Part shown: piece by piece, positions 43,666-51,201 of the stretch
Position numbering within the stretch: position 1 is the first letter of the stretch
How the letters are laid out: each line of letters opens with the position of its first letter
Assembly: GCA_038229295.1 (NCBI GenBank)
Contig: JBBROO010000009.1
Location: 12,965 to 76,964, forward strand
DNA from: JAJPGZ01 sp038229295
GTDB lineage: Bacteria; Verrucomicrobiota; Verrucomicrobiia; Chthoniobacterales; UBA10450
DNA length: 64,000 bases
Reading direction: 5' to 3'
Program-made: the position numbers and the translations under genes
The notes under the pieces: model-generated
The model's database searches: none
The model's input: only the letters and a program-made list of their open reading frames with translations
What the model was told of the DNA's origin: nothing

Positions 43666-43751
43666 TGTCATCCTGAGCGAAGCGAAGGACCTCTCGCAAC
43701 TCGGAAACGCACACTTCGTCGGAGAGGTTCTTCGCTCCGCTCAGAATGACA
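43666..43751. repeat. Long hairpin repeat (TGTCATCCTGAGCGAAGCGAAGGACCT family)
   Basis: The left arm TGTCATCCTGAGCGAAGCG continuing to AAGGACCTCTC and the right arm GAGAGGTTCTTCGCTCCGCT continuing to CAGAATGACA form an imperfect inverted repeat of about 30 bp per arm around a 25-bp loop. It lies upstream of the pilus-like operon. It resembles a widespread intergenic repeat with the 'CCTGAGCGAAGCGAAGGA' core. Confidence 0.8.
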
Positions 43752-43806
43752 TGAATGGGAGGCGCGCGGGAACAAAAATTAATCGCCCGCTCAACGCCCA
43801 ACGGAT

Positions 43807-43876
43807 GTTGTAGCTGCCGCCGTCCCTGGCGGCAGAACTTCAACGCCACTGCCGCCAGAGACGGCGGCAGCTGCAA
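43807..43876. repeat. Inverted pair of REP palindromes
   Basis: GTTGTAGCTGCCGCCGTCCC...GGCGGCAG (43807-43835) is followed by its inverted copy CTGCCGCCAGAGACGGCGGC...AGCTGCAAC (43849-43876). The two form a BIME-like unit. Each half also folds alone through CTGCCGCC/GGCGGCAG. Further copies lie at 40722-40750, 48867-48895, 49094-49122 and 49399-49427. The RAYT at 48928 is the likely mobilising enzyme. Confidence 0.85.
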
Positions 43877-43919
43877 CGCACCAGCTCGTCTTGAGCATCA
43901 TCATATATAGATGTCGATC

Positions 43920-44894
43920 CTAGCTGGTCGGTTTCCGGCTTTTCAAATTCTCGCGGAAATATTCGATGGTCTTCTTGATGCCTTCTTCGAAATCAACTTT
44001 CGGTTCCCAACCCAAAACTTTTTTCGCGCGCGTGATGTCCGGCTGCCGCACTTTGGGATCGTCTTCGGGCAGCGGCTTGTATTCCATTGTCGATCTTGCG
44101 CCGGTGATGCGCAGAATTTCTTCACCGAATTGTTTGATCGTCATTTCGCGCGGGTTGCCGATGTTGACCGGCTCGTGGAAATCCGATTGCGAGAGTTTGT
44201 AAATCCCGTCGATCAAATCGGAGACGTAACAAAACGAGCGCGTTTGCGAGCCGTCGCCGAAAACAGTGAGCGGTTGATTCGCCAGCGCCTGGCCGATGAA
44301 CGCGGGAACGACGCGGCCATCGCGCAATCGCATGCGCGGGCCGTAGGTATTGAAGATGCGCACAATCTTCGTGTCGATCTTGTGATAGCGATGGTAAGCC
44401 ATCGTCATCGCTTCGGCGAAACGTTTCGCTTCATCGTAAACCCCGCGTGGGCCGATCGGATTGACGTTGCCCCAATAATCTTCCTTTTGCGGATGGACTA
44501 ACGGGTCGCCGTAACATTCCGATGTCGATGCGAGCAGAAATTTCGCATGTCGATCTTTCGCCAGTCCGAGCGCGTTGTGCGTCCCGAGCGCGCCGACCTT
44601 CAAAGTCGGGATCGGCAGTTCGAGATAATCGATCGGGCTCGCCGGCGACGCGAAATGAAATACGTAATCGATTTTCTCTTCCGGCACGAAAATGTAATTG
44701 GAGACGTTGTGCTTGATGAAGCGGTAATTCTCGTTGCCGGAAAGATGCGCGATGTTCTCGACGTGACCGGTGATGAGATTGTCGATCGCGATGACACGAT
44801 GGCCTTCGGCGAGTAGGCGATCAGTCAGATGCGAGCCGAGAAAACCCGCGCCGCCGGTGACGACAGAGATGGGCTGGGATTTGTTCTCGGCCAT
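43920..44894 (-). CDS. UDP-glucuronate decarboxylase-like NAD-dependent epimerase/dehydratase
   Basis: The 324-residue SDR protein begins 'ISVVTGGAGFLGSHLTDRLLAEGH', has 'FHFASPASPIDY' and 'LLASTSECYGDP', the catalytic Tyr-Lys in 'GVYDEAKRFAEAM' near 150, and 'NIGNPREMTIKQF' later. These blocks are those of UDP-xylose synthase (UXS), which converts UDP-glucuronate to UDP-xylose. It would supply nucleotide sugar for surface glycan. UDP-glucose 4-epimerase-type enzymes are the alternative, but the 'ASPASP' and 'ETNIFNTYGP'-like blocks favour UXS. Confidence 0.87.
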   Translation of the reverse strand: MAENKSQPISVVTGGAGFLGSHLTDRLLAEGHRVIAIDNLITGHVENIAHLSGNENYRFIKHNVSNYIFVPEEKIDYVFHFASPASPIDYLELPIPTLKVGALGTHNALGLAKDRHAKFLLASTSECYGDPLVHPQKEDYWGNVNPIGPRGVYDEAKRFAEAMTMAYHRYHKIDTKIVRIFNTYGPRMRLRDGRVVPAFIGQALANQPLTVFGDGSQTRSFCYVSDLIDGIYKLSQSDFHEPVNIGNPREMTIKQFGEEILRITGARSTMEYKPLPEDDPKVRQPDITRAKKVLGWEPKVDFEEGIKKTIEYFRENLKSRKPTS

Positions 44895-44991
44895 GGCGCG
44901 TTTATCTACCGGCTACGCCGAAATTTGCGAGCAAGATTTCAGCAGCGCGCAAAGGTTACGAGCAATCTTGTCGATGCTGATTGGCCGCTTC

Positions 44992-45122
44992 TCTGGGGAG
45001 CACAGGCTGCCAGCTTGCCGGCAACACTCGAGCACGCGCGAACCCATGCATGTGGATTGAGCCCGATGACGCATCTCGGCAAGCTGCCGAGATGAACAGG
45101 CTGGCAGCCTGTGCTCCCCAGA
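44992..45122. repeat. Long inverted repeat upstream of trpS
   Basis: TCTGGGGAGCACAGGCTGCC (first 20 bases of a 23-bp arm, 44992-45014) pairs perfectly with the inverted arm 45100-45122. Between them lies a shorter perfect hairpin TCTCGGCAAGCTGCCGAGA (45074-45092). The region has no gene. It could be a terminator/insulator between the epimerase and trpS (divergent) or a mobile palindrome. Confidence 0.8.
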
Positions 45123-45130
45123 ACAATTTC

Positions 45131-45165
45131 AACGTTGAACGTTGAACGTTGAACGTTGAACGTTC
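45131..45165 (+). repeat. AACGTTG tandem repeat directly upstream of trpS
   Basis: Five 7-bp units (AACGTTG x4, then AACGTTC) run from 45131 to 45165 and stop 6 bp before the trpS ATG. No purine-rich ribosome-binding site is visible between them and the start. Changes in copy number would shift the promoter-start spacing. Confidence 0.9.
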
Positions 45166-45171
45166 AGCCGC

Positions 45172-46134
45172 ATGCGCATTCTTTCCGGCATCCAACCGAG
45201 CGGCGTTCTGCACATCGGAAATTATTTCGGCATGATGAAGCCGGCCATCGCGCTGCAGGCCGAAGGCGAAGCGTTTTATTTCGTTGCGAATTATCACGCG
45301 CTCACCAGCCTGCGCGACCCGCAAGCGTTGCGGGAAAATTCTCGCCGCGTCGCGCTCGACTTTATCGCGTGCGGGCTCGATCCCGACCGCGGCGCCCTGT
45401 TTATGCAGACCGATGTGCCTCAGGTGACCGAGCTGGCGTGGATCTTATCGACGATCGCGCCGATGGGGTTGCTCGAGCGCGCGCACTCTTATAAGGACAA
45501 ACTCGCGCGCGGAATGTCTGCATCCGTCGGCTTGTTTAGTTATCCGGTGTTGATGGCCAGCGACATATTAATCTACGACAGCGACATCGTGCCGGTCGGC
45601 AAGGATCAGAAGCAACACATCGAGATCACGCGGGATTTAGCGGTGAAGATGAATGAGACGTTCGGGGAACTCTTCAAATTGCCCGAGCCGCGGATTCAAC
45701 CCGCGACGGAAGTGGTTCCTGGAACCGACGGGCAGAAGATGAGCAAAAGCTATGGCAACACCATCGACATCTTCGGTGACGAGAAAGAAACGCGGAAGCG
45801 CGTCATGAGCATCGTGACCGATTCGACTCCGGTGGAATCACCGAAAGACCCGGCAAGATCGACAATCACTCAATTGTATTCTCTCTTCGCTTCGCCTAAC
45901 GAACTCGCGGAGATGCAGGAGCGATTCAAAAAAGGCGGCACTGGCTACGGCGAATTCAAAAAACAATTATTCGAAAAACTCTGGACCTATTTCGAGCCGA
46001 TGCGAAGACGCCGCGAGGAAATCGTGGCCGATAAATCGTACATCGACAATGTTCTTTCACGCGGCGCCGAGCGCGCCAACGAAGTGGCCGACAAGGTAAT
46101 GACGCGTGTTCGCAACGCGGTCGGCTTGCGTTAA
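45172..46134 (+). CDS. trpS: Tryptophanyl-tRNA synthetase
   Basis: TrpS charges tRNA-Trp. The 320-residue class I synthetase has the HIGH-type motif 'GVLHIGNYFG' at residues 11-20 and the KMSKS motif in 'GQKMSKSYGN' near 187-196. 'VGKDQKQHIEITRDLA' and 'ADKSYIDNVLSRGAERANE' are also typical. The length is normal. The upstream region consists of a long inverted repeat and an AACGTTG tandem array, so expression may be unusual. Confidence 0.97.
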   Translation: MRILSGIQPSGVLHIGNYFGMMKPAIALQAEGEAFYFVANYHALTSLRDPQALRENSRRVALDFIACGLDPDRGALFMQTDVPQVTELAWILSTIAPMGLLERAHSYKDKLARGMSASVGLFSYPVLMASDILIYDSDIVPVGKDQKQHIEITRDLAVKMNETFGELFKLPEPRIQPATEVVPGTDGQKMSKSYGNTIDIFGDEKETRKRVMSIVTDSTPVESPKDPARSTITQLYSLFASPNELAEMQERFKKGGTGYGEFKKQLFEKLWTYFEPMRRRREEIVADKSYIDNVLSRGAERANEVADKVMTRVRNAVGLR

Positions 46135-46137
46135 AGG

Positions 46138-47160
46138 TCAGCTCGCAGAATGGGAAGCGCCGTTCTTGAGCTCTGCGAAAATGAGACGACCCCCGGTAGT
46201 TTGCAGCGCGCTTGAAACGACAACTGGCGTTGTTTTGCCAAGATGCGGGCGCGCGTGATTGACTACGATCATGGTTCCGTCCGCGAGATAGCCGACCGCT
46301 TGATGTTGTTCGCGGCCTTCTTTTACCAGATGCAGATCGAGTTCGTCACCGACGACGACGACCGGCCGCAACGCACGTCCGAGATCGGTGAGATTCAGCG
46401 CGGGCACTTGTTGTAAGCGCGCGACCTGACAGAGCGCGTTGTCGTTAGTCAACAAACGCGCCTGCAGAACTTTCGCCGCGCGGACAAGTCGCGCGTCGAC
46501 TTCCGTTTCACCCGGCTCGGAGATGCTCTCGTGAATCGTAAGATCGACATCGTGTGAGCGCTGGAGTTGATTCAAAATATCGAGACCGCGCCGGCCGCGT
46601 TCGCGTTTAATCGGGTCGCGCGAATCAGCCAGAGTTTGCAATTCGCCCAAAACAAATCGCGGCACGATGAGCGAACGGCTGAGGAAACCGGTGGCGCAAA
46701 GATCGGCAATGCGGCCGTCGATGATGACATTGGTGTCGATGACGAGCGGCTCGTGTTGCGTCGTCTCGCGCGTGAAGCGCACGTACGGAATGATGAGCGA
46801 AAATTCGTCGCGATTGCTGCGCATGGCCAGCATCATGCCGAGATAACCGAACACGCTGTAGACAATCAGGCGCACCAGCCACTGCGTCGTCTCCGGTTGA
46901 TAATGCAAGACGTCGGACGCGATCAGGAGCTTGGCAAAAAGTAATCCGATCATGAGTCCGAAAGTGGCGGATGAAAATGCGCGCAGCGAAAAACCCTTGA
47001 GAACGCGATCGATCAAAACGATGACGAGGCCAAGAACGAGGCCGAGAATTAATCCCGGCCAAAGGTTATCGCGCAATTCTGCCGAGACCGTGGCGCCGAT
47101 CGCGCCCGCAAAAGTGACGAACAAAACGCGCAGTAAATTTACGGTCAGCAGCGGTGTCAT
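46138..47160 (-). CDS. PIN-TRAM domain membrane protein (YacL-like)
   Basis: The first 110 residues form four membrane helices. They are followed by a PIN nuclease-type domain (about 130-250) with the acidic residues 'VIDTNVIIDGRIADL', 'VPRFVLGELQ', 'ETEVDARLVRAAK' and 'LLTNDNALCQVA', and a C-terminal TRAM RNA-binding domain (about 265-325, 'GREQHQAVGYLADGTMIVVNHA'). This matches the YacL/PIN-TRAM family found in many bacteria, whose role is not settled; RNA cleavage at the membrane is likely. It follows mlaD with a TGATG overlap, so it is the last gene of the mla transcript. Confidence 0.9.
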   Translation of the reverse strand: MTPLLTVNLLRVLFVTFAGAIGATVSAELRDNLWPGLILGLVLGLVIVLIDRVLKGFSLRAFSSATFGLMIGLLFAKLLIASDVLHYQPETTQWLVRLIVYSVFGYLGMMLAMRSNRDEFSLIIPYVRFTRETTQHEPLVIDTNVIIDGRIADLCATGFLSRSLIVPRFVLGELQTLADSRDPIKRERGRRGLDILNQLQRSHDVDLTIHESISEPGETEVDARLVRAAKVLQARLLTNDNALCQVARLQQVPALNLTDLGRALRPVVVVGDELDLHLVKEGREQHQAVGYLADGTMIVVNHARPHLGKTTPVVVSSALQTTGGRLIFAELKNGASHSAS

Positions 47161-48050
47161 CAGCGTCCCCCAGTTTGCCCTGTGGGCTTCGTTTGTTCAC
47201 GAGCCTTCATGTCGATCTTAGCAGCGTTGTCCCGATAGAAGAGCACACCGTGTGCTCGGAGGTTGGTAATTAACGCGCGCAGGTCATTCGCCAGTTCCTG
47301 ATTGCTCAAAAGCGTGGGCAACAAACCTTTTCCTTGTGTGGCCGTCTGGAAAACTTTTCGCGCATCGGCGATGGTGTTCTGCAAATCTTCCGCATCTTTT
47401 TTGATCGAGCCCATGGCCGAATCCGCTTTGTCGATCACCCCATCAAGTTTTTTGGAAGAACTCGAGAGGGCGTTGGTTGCCTCACTCAAATGCTCCATGC
47501 TGGCTTTGAAGTTCTGCATGTTCGCCGGCGAAAGCGCATCCTGATTGAGATGATCAATCGTATTGTCGATCTTTTGAATGGTGCCGCGAAGATCGCCCAC
47601 CAGCGCGCCGCCTTCACGAGTGAGATCGTCGAGACCGGTCTCACGCGTGCCACTGATGTAAGCATTCGGCGCGATATATTTTTTCGGCTGTCCCTGCGGC
47701 AACGTCACGTTCACAAATCGATCTCCGAGCAAGCCGGAGCTTCCGACCGTGAACTTGCTGCCATCGGGAACTTTTATGTAATCGTAAAGTTTCAGCGGCA
47801 CATTGACGCCGTTACCTTCTCTAACCATGCGCGGCCCGTCCGACACCTTTCCGATTTTCGCGCCCGCGAGTAAAACATCGGAACCTTTCAATAGACCACT
47901 CGCGTCACTGAATCGGACGGTAACGGCGTAATAGGTTTTAAATCCTTCGCCTAACCGGCCGAATTGCACGACGAGCGCGGCCAGCATCGCCAGTCCGACG
48001 AAGACAAACGCGCCGACTTTAAATTCCAAACCTCGCTCGTGCCGATTCAT
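47160..48050 (-). CDS. mlaD: MlaD-like MCE-domain protein (lipid transport)
   Basis: The 296-residue protein has an N-terminal helix (residues 12-28) and one MCE domain (about 40-120) with 'YYAVTVRFSDASGLLKGSDVLLAGAKIGKVSDG' and 'SSGLLGDRFVNVTLPQG'. A long helical, Asp/Lys-rich C-terminal part follows (coiled coil, about 150-270). It would form the periplasmic lipid channel of an Mla-type ABC system with MlaE and MlaF, moving phospholipid between membranes. Its stop overlaps the PIN-TRAM start. Confidence 0.9.
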   Translation of the reverse strand: MNRHERGLEFKVGAFVFVGLAMLAALVVQFGRLGEGFKTYYAVTVRFSDASGLLKGSDVLLAGAKIGKVSDGPRMVREGNGVNVPLKLYDYIKVPDGSKFTVGSSGLLGDRFVNVTLPQGQPKKYIAPNAYISGTRETGLDDLTREGGALVGDLRGTIQKIDNTIDHLNQDALSPANMQNFKASMEHLSEATNALSSSSKKLDGVIDKADSAMGSIKKDAEDLQNTIADARKVFQTATQGKGLLPTLLSNQELANDLRALITNLRAHGVLFYRDNAAKIDMKAREQTKPTGQTGGR

Positions 48051-48070
48051 GCGCGCTTCATTCTCGGCGT

Positions 48071-48820
48071 TCAGGTCTCAACTCTCAACTGCTCGTCGGA
48101 ACGTCCGAGCATGAAGTCTTGCAGAATGGGGTCGGTCGTCTGCTGGAGTTCGCCCGGCGAGCCGTGAAAATAAATTTGGCCTTCGTGCAAATAGGCGATG
48201 TGATTGGCGACATGAAACGCGCTCTTCATGTCGTGCGTGACCACGATGCTGGTGATGCCGAAGCGTTGCTGCAATCGCATGATCAGCCGATTGATGCTGT
48301 CGGCGACAACTGGATCGAGACCAGACGTCGGCTCATCGTAGAGCACGCATTTCGGCTGGCGAATGATCGAGCGGGCAAGGCCCACACGTTTCTTCATGCC
48401 GCCGCTTAAACTCTCCGGCATTTTGTCTTCCTGTCCTTCGAGTTCGACGACATCGAGCATCTCGCGAACTTTCTCACGCAATATTTTCGGGTTCCGTTCA
48501 CCGGCTTCACGCAGCGGAAAAGCAATGTTTTCGGCCACAGTCATGGAATCGAAAAGGGCCGCACCTTGAAATAAAATGCCGACCGTTTGCCGAATGGCGC
48601 CGAGCTGGCGTTCGCTTAATGCGGTGATGTTTTTGCCTTCGATCCAAATTTCGCCCGCGTCCGGTCGCATCAGACCGACGAGATGTTTGAGCAAAACGCT
48701 TTTGCCTCCGCCGCTGCGGCCGATGATGGCCAGCGTTTCGCCGCGGACGACATCGAGATCGACGCCGCGCAAAATTTCCTGTTCGCCGATGGCCTTCGTT
48801 AGGCCGCGGACGGCAATCAT
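48071..48820 (-). CDS. mlaF: MlaF-like ABC transporter ATP-binding protein
   Basis: From ATG 48820 the 249-residue ATPase shows Walker A 'IIGRSGGGKSVLLKHL', Q-loop 'ILFQGAALFDSMTVAENIAFPLRE', signature 'LSGGMKKRVGLARSI', Walker B 'CVLYDEPTSGLDP' and H-loop 'VVTHDM'. It should power lipid transport with MlaE. A longer frame to 48931 reads through a REP (48867-48895), giving 'SLPPGTAAAT'-type residues, and is not the true start. The window word TGTCGATCTT stands 9-18 bases upstream of the ATG. Confidence 0.93.
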   Translation of the reverse strand: MIAVRGLTKAIGEQEILRGVDLDVVRGETLAIIGRSGGGKSVLLKHLVGLMRPDAGEIWIEGKNITALSERQLGAIRQTVGILFQGAALFDSMTVAENIAFPLREAGERNPKILREKVREMLDVVELEGQEDKMPESLSGGMKKRVGLARSIIRQPKCVLYDEPTSGLDPVVADSINRLIMRLQQRFGITSIVVTHDMKSAFHVANHIAYLHEGQIYFHGSPGELQQTTDPILQDFMLGRSDEQLRVET

Positions 48821-48866
48821 GAATCCATCATGTCGATCTTGCGCAGAAGTTCTAGCATCCGCCAGC

Positions 48867-48895
48867 GTTGTAGCTGCCGCCGTCCCTGGCGGCAG
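48867..48895 (+). repeat. REP palindrome, left flank of RAYT
   Basis: GTTGTAGCTGCCGCCGTCCC followed by TGGCGGCAG. CTGCCGCC and GGCGGCAG pair as an 8-bp stem. It lies between mlaF and the RAYT gene, in inverted orientation to the copy at 49399-49427. Confidence 0.88.
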
Positions 48896-48927
48896 AGATC
48901 TCGCGTTCACATCGCTCCCAAGCTCGT

Positions 48928-49386
48928 TCATCGATGTTCGATCCGAATAAGCTCACCCTGAAATGGCCAATCCTCCGCGACAGAAACCAAACCCGCACGC
49001 ACTGGATTCTCGCGCACATAGTCCCATTTCTCAGAATAGCTCTCGCTATTTCGAACTACGTGATCGAAAAACCCGCGTTGCCAGAGACCGCCTCTGCCGC
49101 CAGTGACGGCGGCAGCTACAACGCGTTTCAGGCCGCGGATCCAAATGCCTAAGTCAAAATCAAGCGTGCCGCTCACGAACAGATGGATGTGGTCGGGCAT
49201 GATGACGTATCGACCCAGGGCGAATCCGCGTGATTCGCCGGATTGTCCGTATTGAATCAACGCCGTTTGAACTTTTTCGTTGGCAAGGATGTTGCGACAG
49301 TCGTTTGCACAGATCGTCACAAAATAAATTGGCGGATCGTACTTTTGGAAAATTCGTTCCAATCGGGGCGGCTTACCTAGAGTCAT
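48928..49386 (-). CDS. REP-associated tyrosine transposase (RAYT)
   Basis: This 152-residue protein has the Y1-transposase (IS200-like) His-hydrophobe-His motif in 'VIMPDHIHLFV' (His 66 and 68) and the catalytic Tyr in 'SESYSEKWDYVRENPVRAGL' (Tyr 117). The final 'ENPVRAGL' is a RAYT signature. RAYTs nick single-stranded REP hairpins and are domesticated relatives of IS200/IS605. REPs lie on both sides and a third inside the gene (49094-49122, residues about 89-98). It splits mlaE from mlaF. Function seems intact because both motifs are present. Confidence 0.92.
   Translation of the reverse strand: MTLGKPPRLERIFQKYDPPIYFVTICANDCRNILANEKVQTALIQYGQSGESRGFALGRYVIMPDHIHLFVSGTLDFDLGIWIRGLKRVVAAAVTGGRGGLWQRGFFDHVVRNSESYSEKWDYVRENPVRAGLVSVAEDWPFQGELIRIEHR
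49094..49122 (-). repeat. REP palindrome inside the RAYT gene
   Basis: CTGCCGCCAGTGACGGCGGC followed by AGCTACAAC lies within the coding sequence of the RAYT. It encodes 'VAAAVTGGRG' residues. Confidence 0.85.
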
Positions 49387-49398
49387 AACTTACCGATC

Positions 49399-49427
49399 CT
49401 GCCGCCAGTGACGGCGGCAGCTACAAC
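49399..49427 (-). repeat. REP palindrome, right flank of RAYT
   Basis: CTGCCGCCAGTGACGGCGGC followed by AGCTACAAC lies 12 bp upstream of the RAYT start codon, inverted relative to the left-flank copy. Confidence 0.88.
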
Positions 49428-49466
49428 GTCTTGCGCCATGTCGATCTTGCGTGTCAGCGAATGCGA

Positions 49467-50270
49467 TCATTGATAACCGGCCGGGTAAATAATGTTAAGC
49501 AACATGGTCAGAAAAAAATTGCAGATGAGAACCGCCAGCGATGAATTCACCACCGCTTCGGTCGTCGCACGCCCGACGCCGACAGCGCCCTCGCGCGCAG
49601 TCAATCCCTTGTGACAGCTAATGAAAACAATCAGGATGCCGAAACAAAACGCTTTCGACAGACCCATGATGATGTCGCGATTGCGCGTCCAGCGCACCAT
49701 GTTCGCCATGTAATAGGTGCCGTTGACCTCGAGCATCGAGATCGCGATGAAATAACCGGCGGCGATACCGACCGCGATGCATTCCGCCACCAGCAACGGC
49801 ATCGACACCATCATGGCGAGGGCACGCGGCACGACTAAATAATCGGTGGGATAAACTGCGAGCGAACGCAACGCATCGATCTGCTCCGTCACTTTCATGG
49901 TGCCGATCTCCGCCGACATGGCCGCGCCGACGCGACCGGCGACCATCAATGCAGTCAACACCGGACCGAGCTCGCGACAAATCGCGACCGACACAACCGC
50001 GCCCACAGCTGAGCCCATTCCCAGTTTGTTGAACTGAAAGTAGGTTTGCGCGGAAAACACTGCACCAGTGAATCCGCCGGTGATGATGACGACGAGCTGC
50101 GAGAGCAACCCGATCTCGACCACTTGCGTCAAAAATAATTTCCAGCGCAGTCGACGCGTAAAGATCGAGCGAATCGTATCGGTCGCGAGCAAGACGACTT
50201 CGCCGAGATATTGGCAGAACGCGAGAATCGGTCGACCGAGCGCGTTGAACAGACGGGCAATCATAGGCAT
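49467..50270 (-). CDS. mlaE: MlaE-like ABC transporter permease
   Basis: The 267-residue polytopic protein has the MlaE family blocks 'GFTGAVFSAQTYFQFNKLGMG', 'VVSVAICRELGPVLTALMVAGRVGAAMSAEIGTMKVTEQIDALRSLAVYPTDYLVVPR' and a C-terminal 'SCHKGLTAREGAVGVGRATTEAVVNSS'. These are the elongated loops that join the MlaF ATPase. It lies first in the mla gene order but is separated from mlaF by the RAYT and two REPs, so transcription across them would be needed. Confidence 0.93.
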   Translation of the reverse strand: MPMIARLFNALGRPILAFCQYLGEVVLLATDTIRSIFTRRLRWKLFLTQVVEIGLLSQLVVIITGGFTGAVFSAQTYFQFNKLGMGSAVGAVVSVAICRELGPVLTALMVAGRVGAAMSAEIGTMKVTEQIDALRSLAVYPTDYLVVPRALAMMVSMPLLVAECIAVGIAAGYFIAISMLEVNGTYYMANMVRWTRNRDIIMGLSKAFCFGILIVFISCHKGLTAREGAVGVGRATTEAVVNSSLAVLICNFFLTMLLNIIYPAGYQ

Positions 50271-50336
50271 CGTGAATGGTGAGATGCGCCCCAGGACGAA
50301 TACTATTCACTCATCACCGATCACCATTCACATCTG

Positions 50337-50600
50337 TCACACACTCAGCAGCTGCGTCTTCGTCTTGGCGCGGAGCTCCGGCGGAATCGCGCCGACAAAT
50401 CGTGGATCGAGGCCGAGCTTTCGGAAAATGGCGCGAATCTCGCGGAAGGTAATGGTCGGGGCGTCGAGCTCGAGATAAACCAGGTCGTGATTGCTGTCGA
50501 CTTTGTAACGCAGGCCGGCGATGACTTCGAGTTCGTGCTCGAGTTCCAGAATCTTATTCAGGTCGCGCACACCGGCAGCGTAAACTTCGAGCTCGATCAT
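50337..50600 (-). CDS. Small conserved protein of unknown function
   Basis: The 87-residue soluble protein has alternating strands and helices ('IELEVYAAGVRDLNKILELEHELEVIAGLRYKVD', then 'LVYLELDAPTITFREIRAIFRKLGLDPRFVG'). This could be a ferredoxin-like (HMA/ACT) fold. No Cys pair is present for metal binding. It lies upstream of mlaE on the same strand, 66 bp away. I do not recognise a family. Confidence 0.65.
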   Translation of the reverse strand: MIELEVYAAGVRDLNKILELEHELEVIAGLRYKVDSNHDLVYLELDAPTITFREIRAIFRKLGLDPRFVGAIPPELRAKTKTQLLSV

Positions 50601-50714
50601 GGTCGCCGAAATCTTACGGACTCGACGCGATGATGCAAAAGAGAATCGATTCTGGCAATTGCGCCGCGCGCAGAGCTGAGTAGATGTCGATCCTGGCGAT
50701 TGTCGATCTTACGA

Positions 50715-51200
50715 ATGAAACTTCATCCTTCATTGCTTCTCCTCGCGGGCGTTTTTGTGCTGGCCAGTTGCGAAACGGCCCCATCTGGAATTCAGGCAGC
50801 GCGCGCGGCCACTTCGCAAAAGATCGCCGCTGAACCGCCGGGCGATTATTATATCGGCCGTCGCTATTACAAACCGGACTTCAAGTTCTGGGGTTACGTC
50901 CGCCGGCCCGGTCAGCCCTGGAGCACGGCCAAGATGGTGATGTTGAATGAAAAGATAAAGTTAGCGCCCGACCGCGAGCAGCTCAGTTTCGGCAGCGACA
51001 ATAACTACGAATATAAATTGAAGGGCGAGTTCACCGGCCAGACTGTTTACGAACCGGCCAGTAACGGATTCTATCCGGAATTTCTGGTGCGAGGTTTCGA
51101 ACTGATCTCGACCACACCGCCGCCGATTTTCAAAAGCCAGATGAGCGGCAGCGCCCAGGCTGCTACGACCCGTTTTACGATCGAGAAGCCGGAGCAATAA
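50715..51200 (+). CDS. Lipoprotein of unknown function
   Basis: From ATG 50715 the 161-residue protein has a lipobox signal ('LLLLAGVFVLASCETAPSG', Cys at about 20) and a beta-rich mature part with 'YYIGRRYYKPDFKFWGYVRRPGQPWSTAKMVMLNEK' and 'VYEPASNGFYPEFLVRGFELI'. A TTG five codons upstream is less likely. Two copies of the window word (50684 variant and 50701) precede the start. It is followed directly by xerC on the same strand. No domain is recognised. Confidence 0.7.
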   Translation: MKLHPSLLLLAGVFVLASCETAPSGIQAARAATSQKIAAEPPGDYYIGRRYYKPDFKFWGYVRRPGQPWSTAKMVMLNEKIKLAPDREQLSFGSDNNYEYKLKGEFTGQTVYEPASNGFYPEFLVRGFELISTTPPPIFKSQMSGSAQAATTRFTIEKPEQ

Positions 51201-51201
51201 T

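Noticed and set aside
48821..48931. N-terminal extension of MlaF
   Set aside because: It is encoded by a REP palindrome and spacer; the ABC domain starts at 48820.
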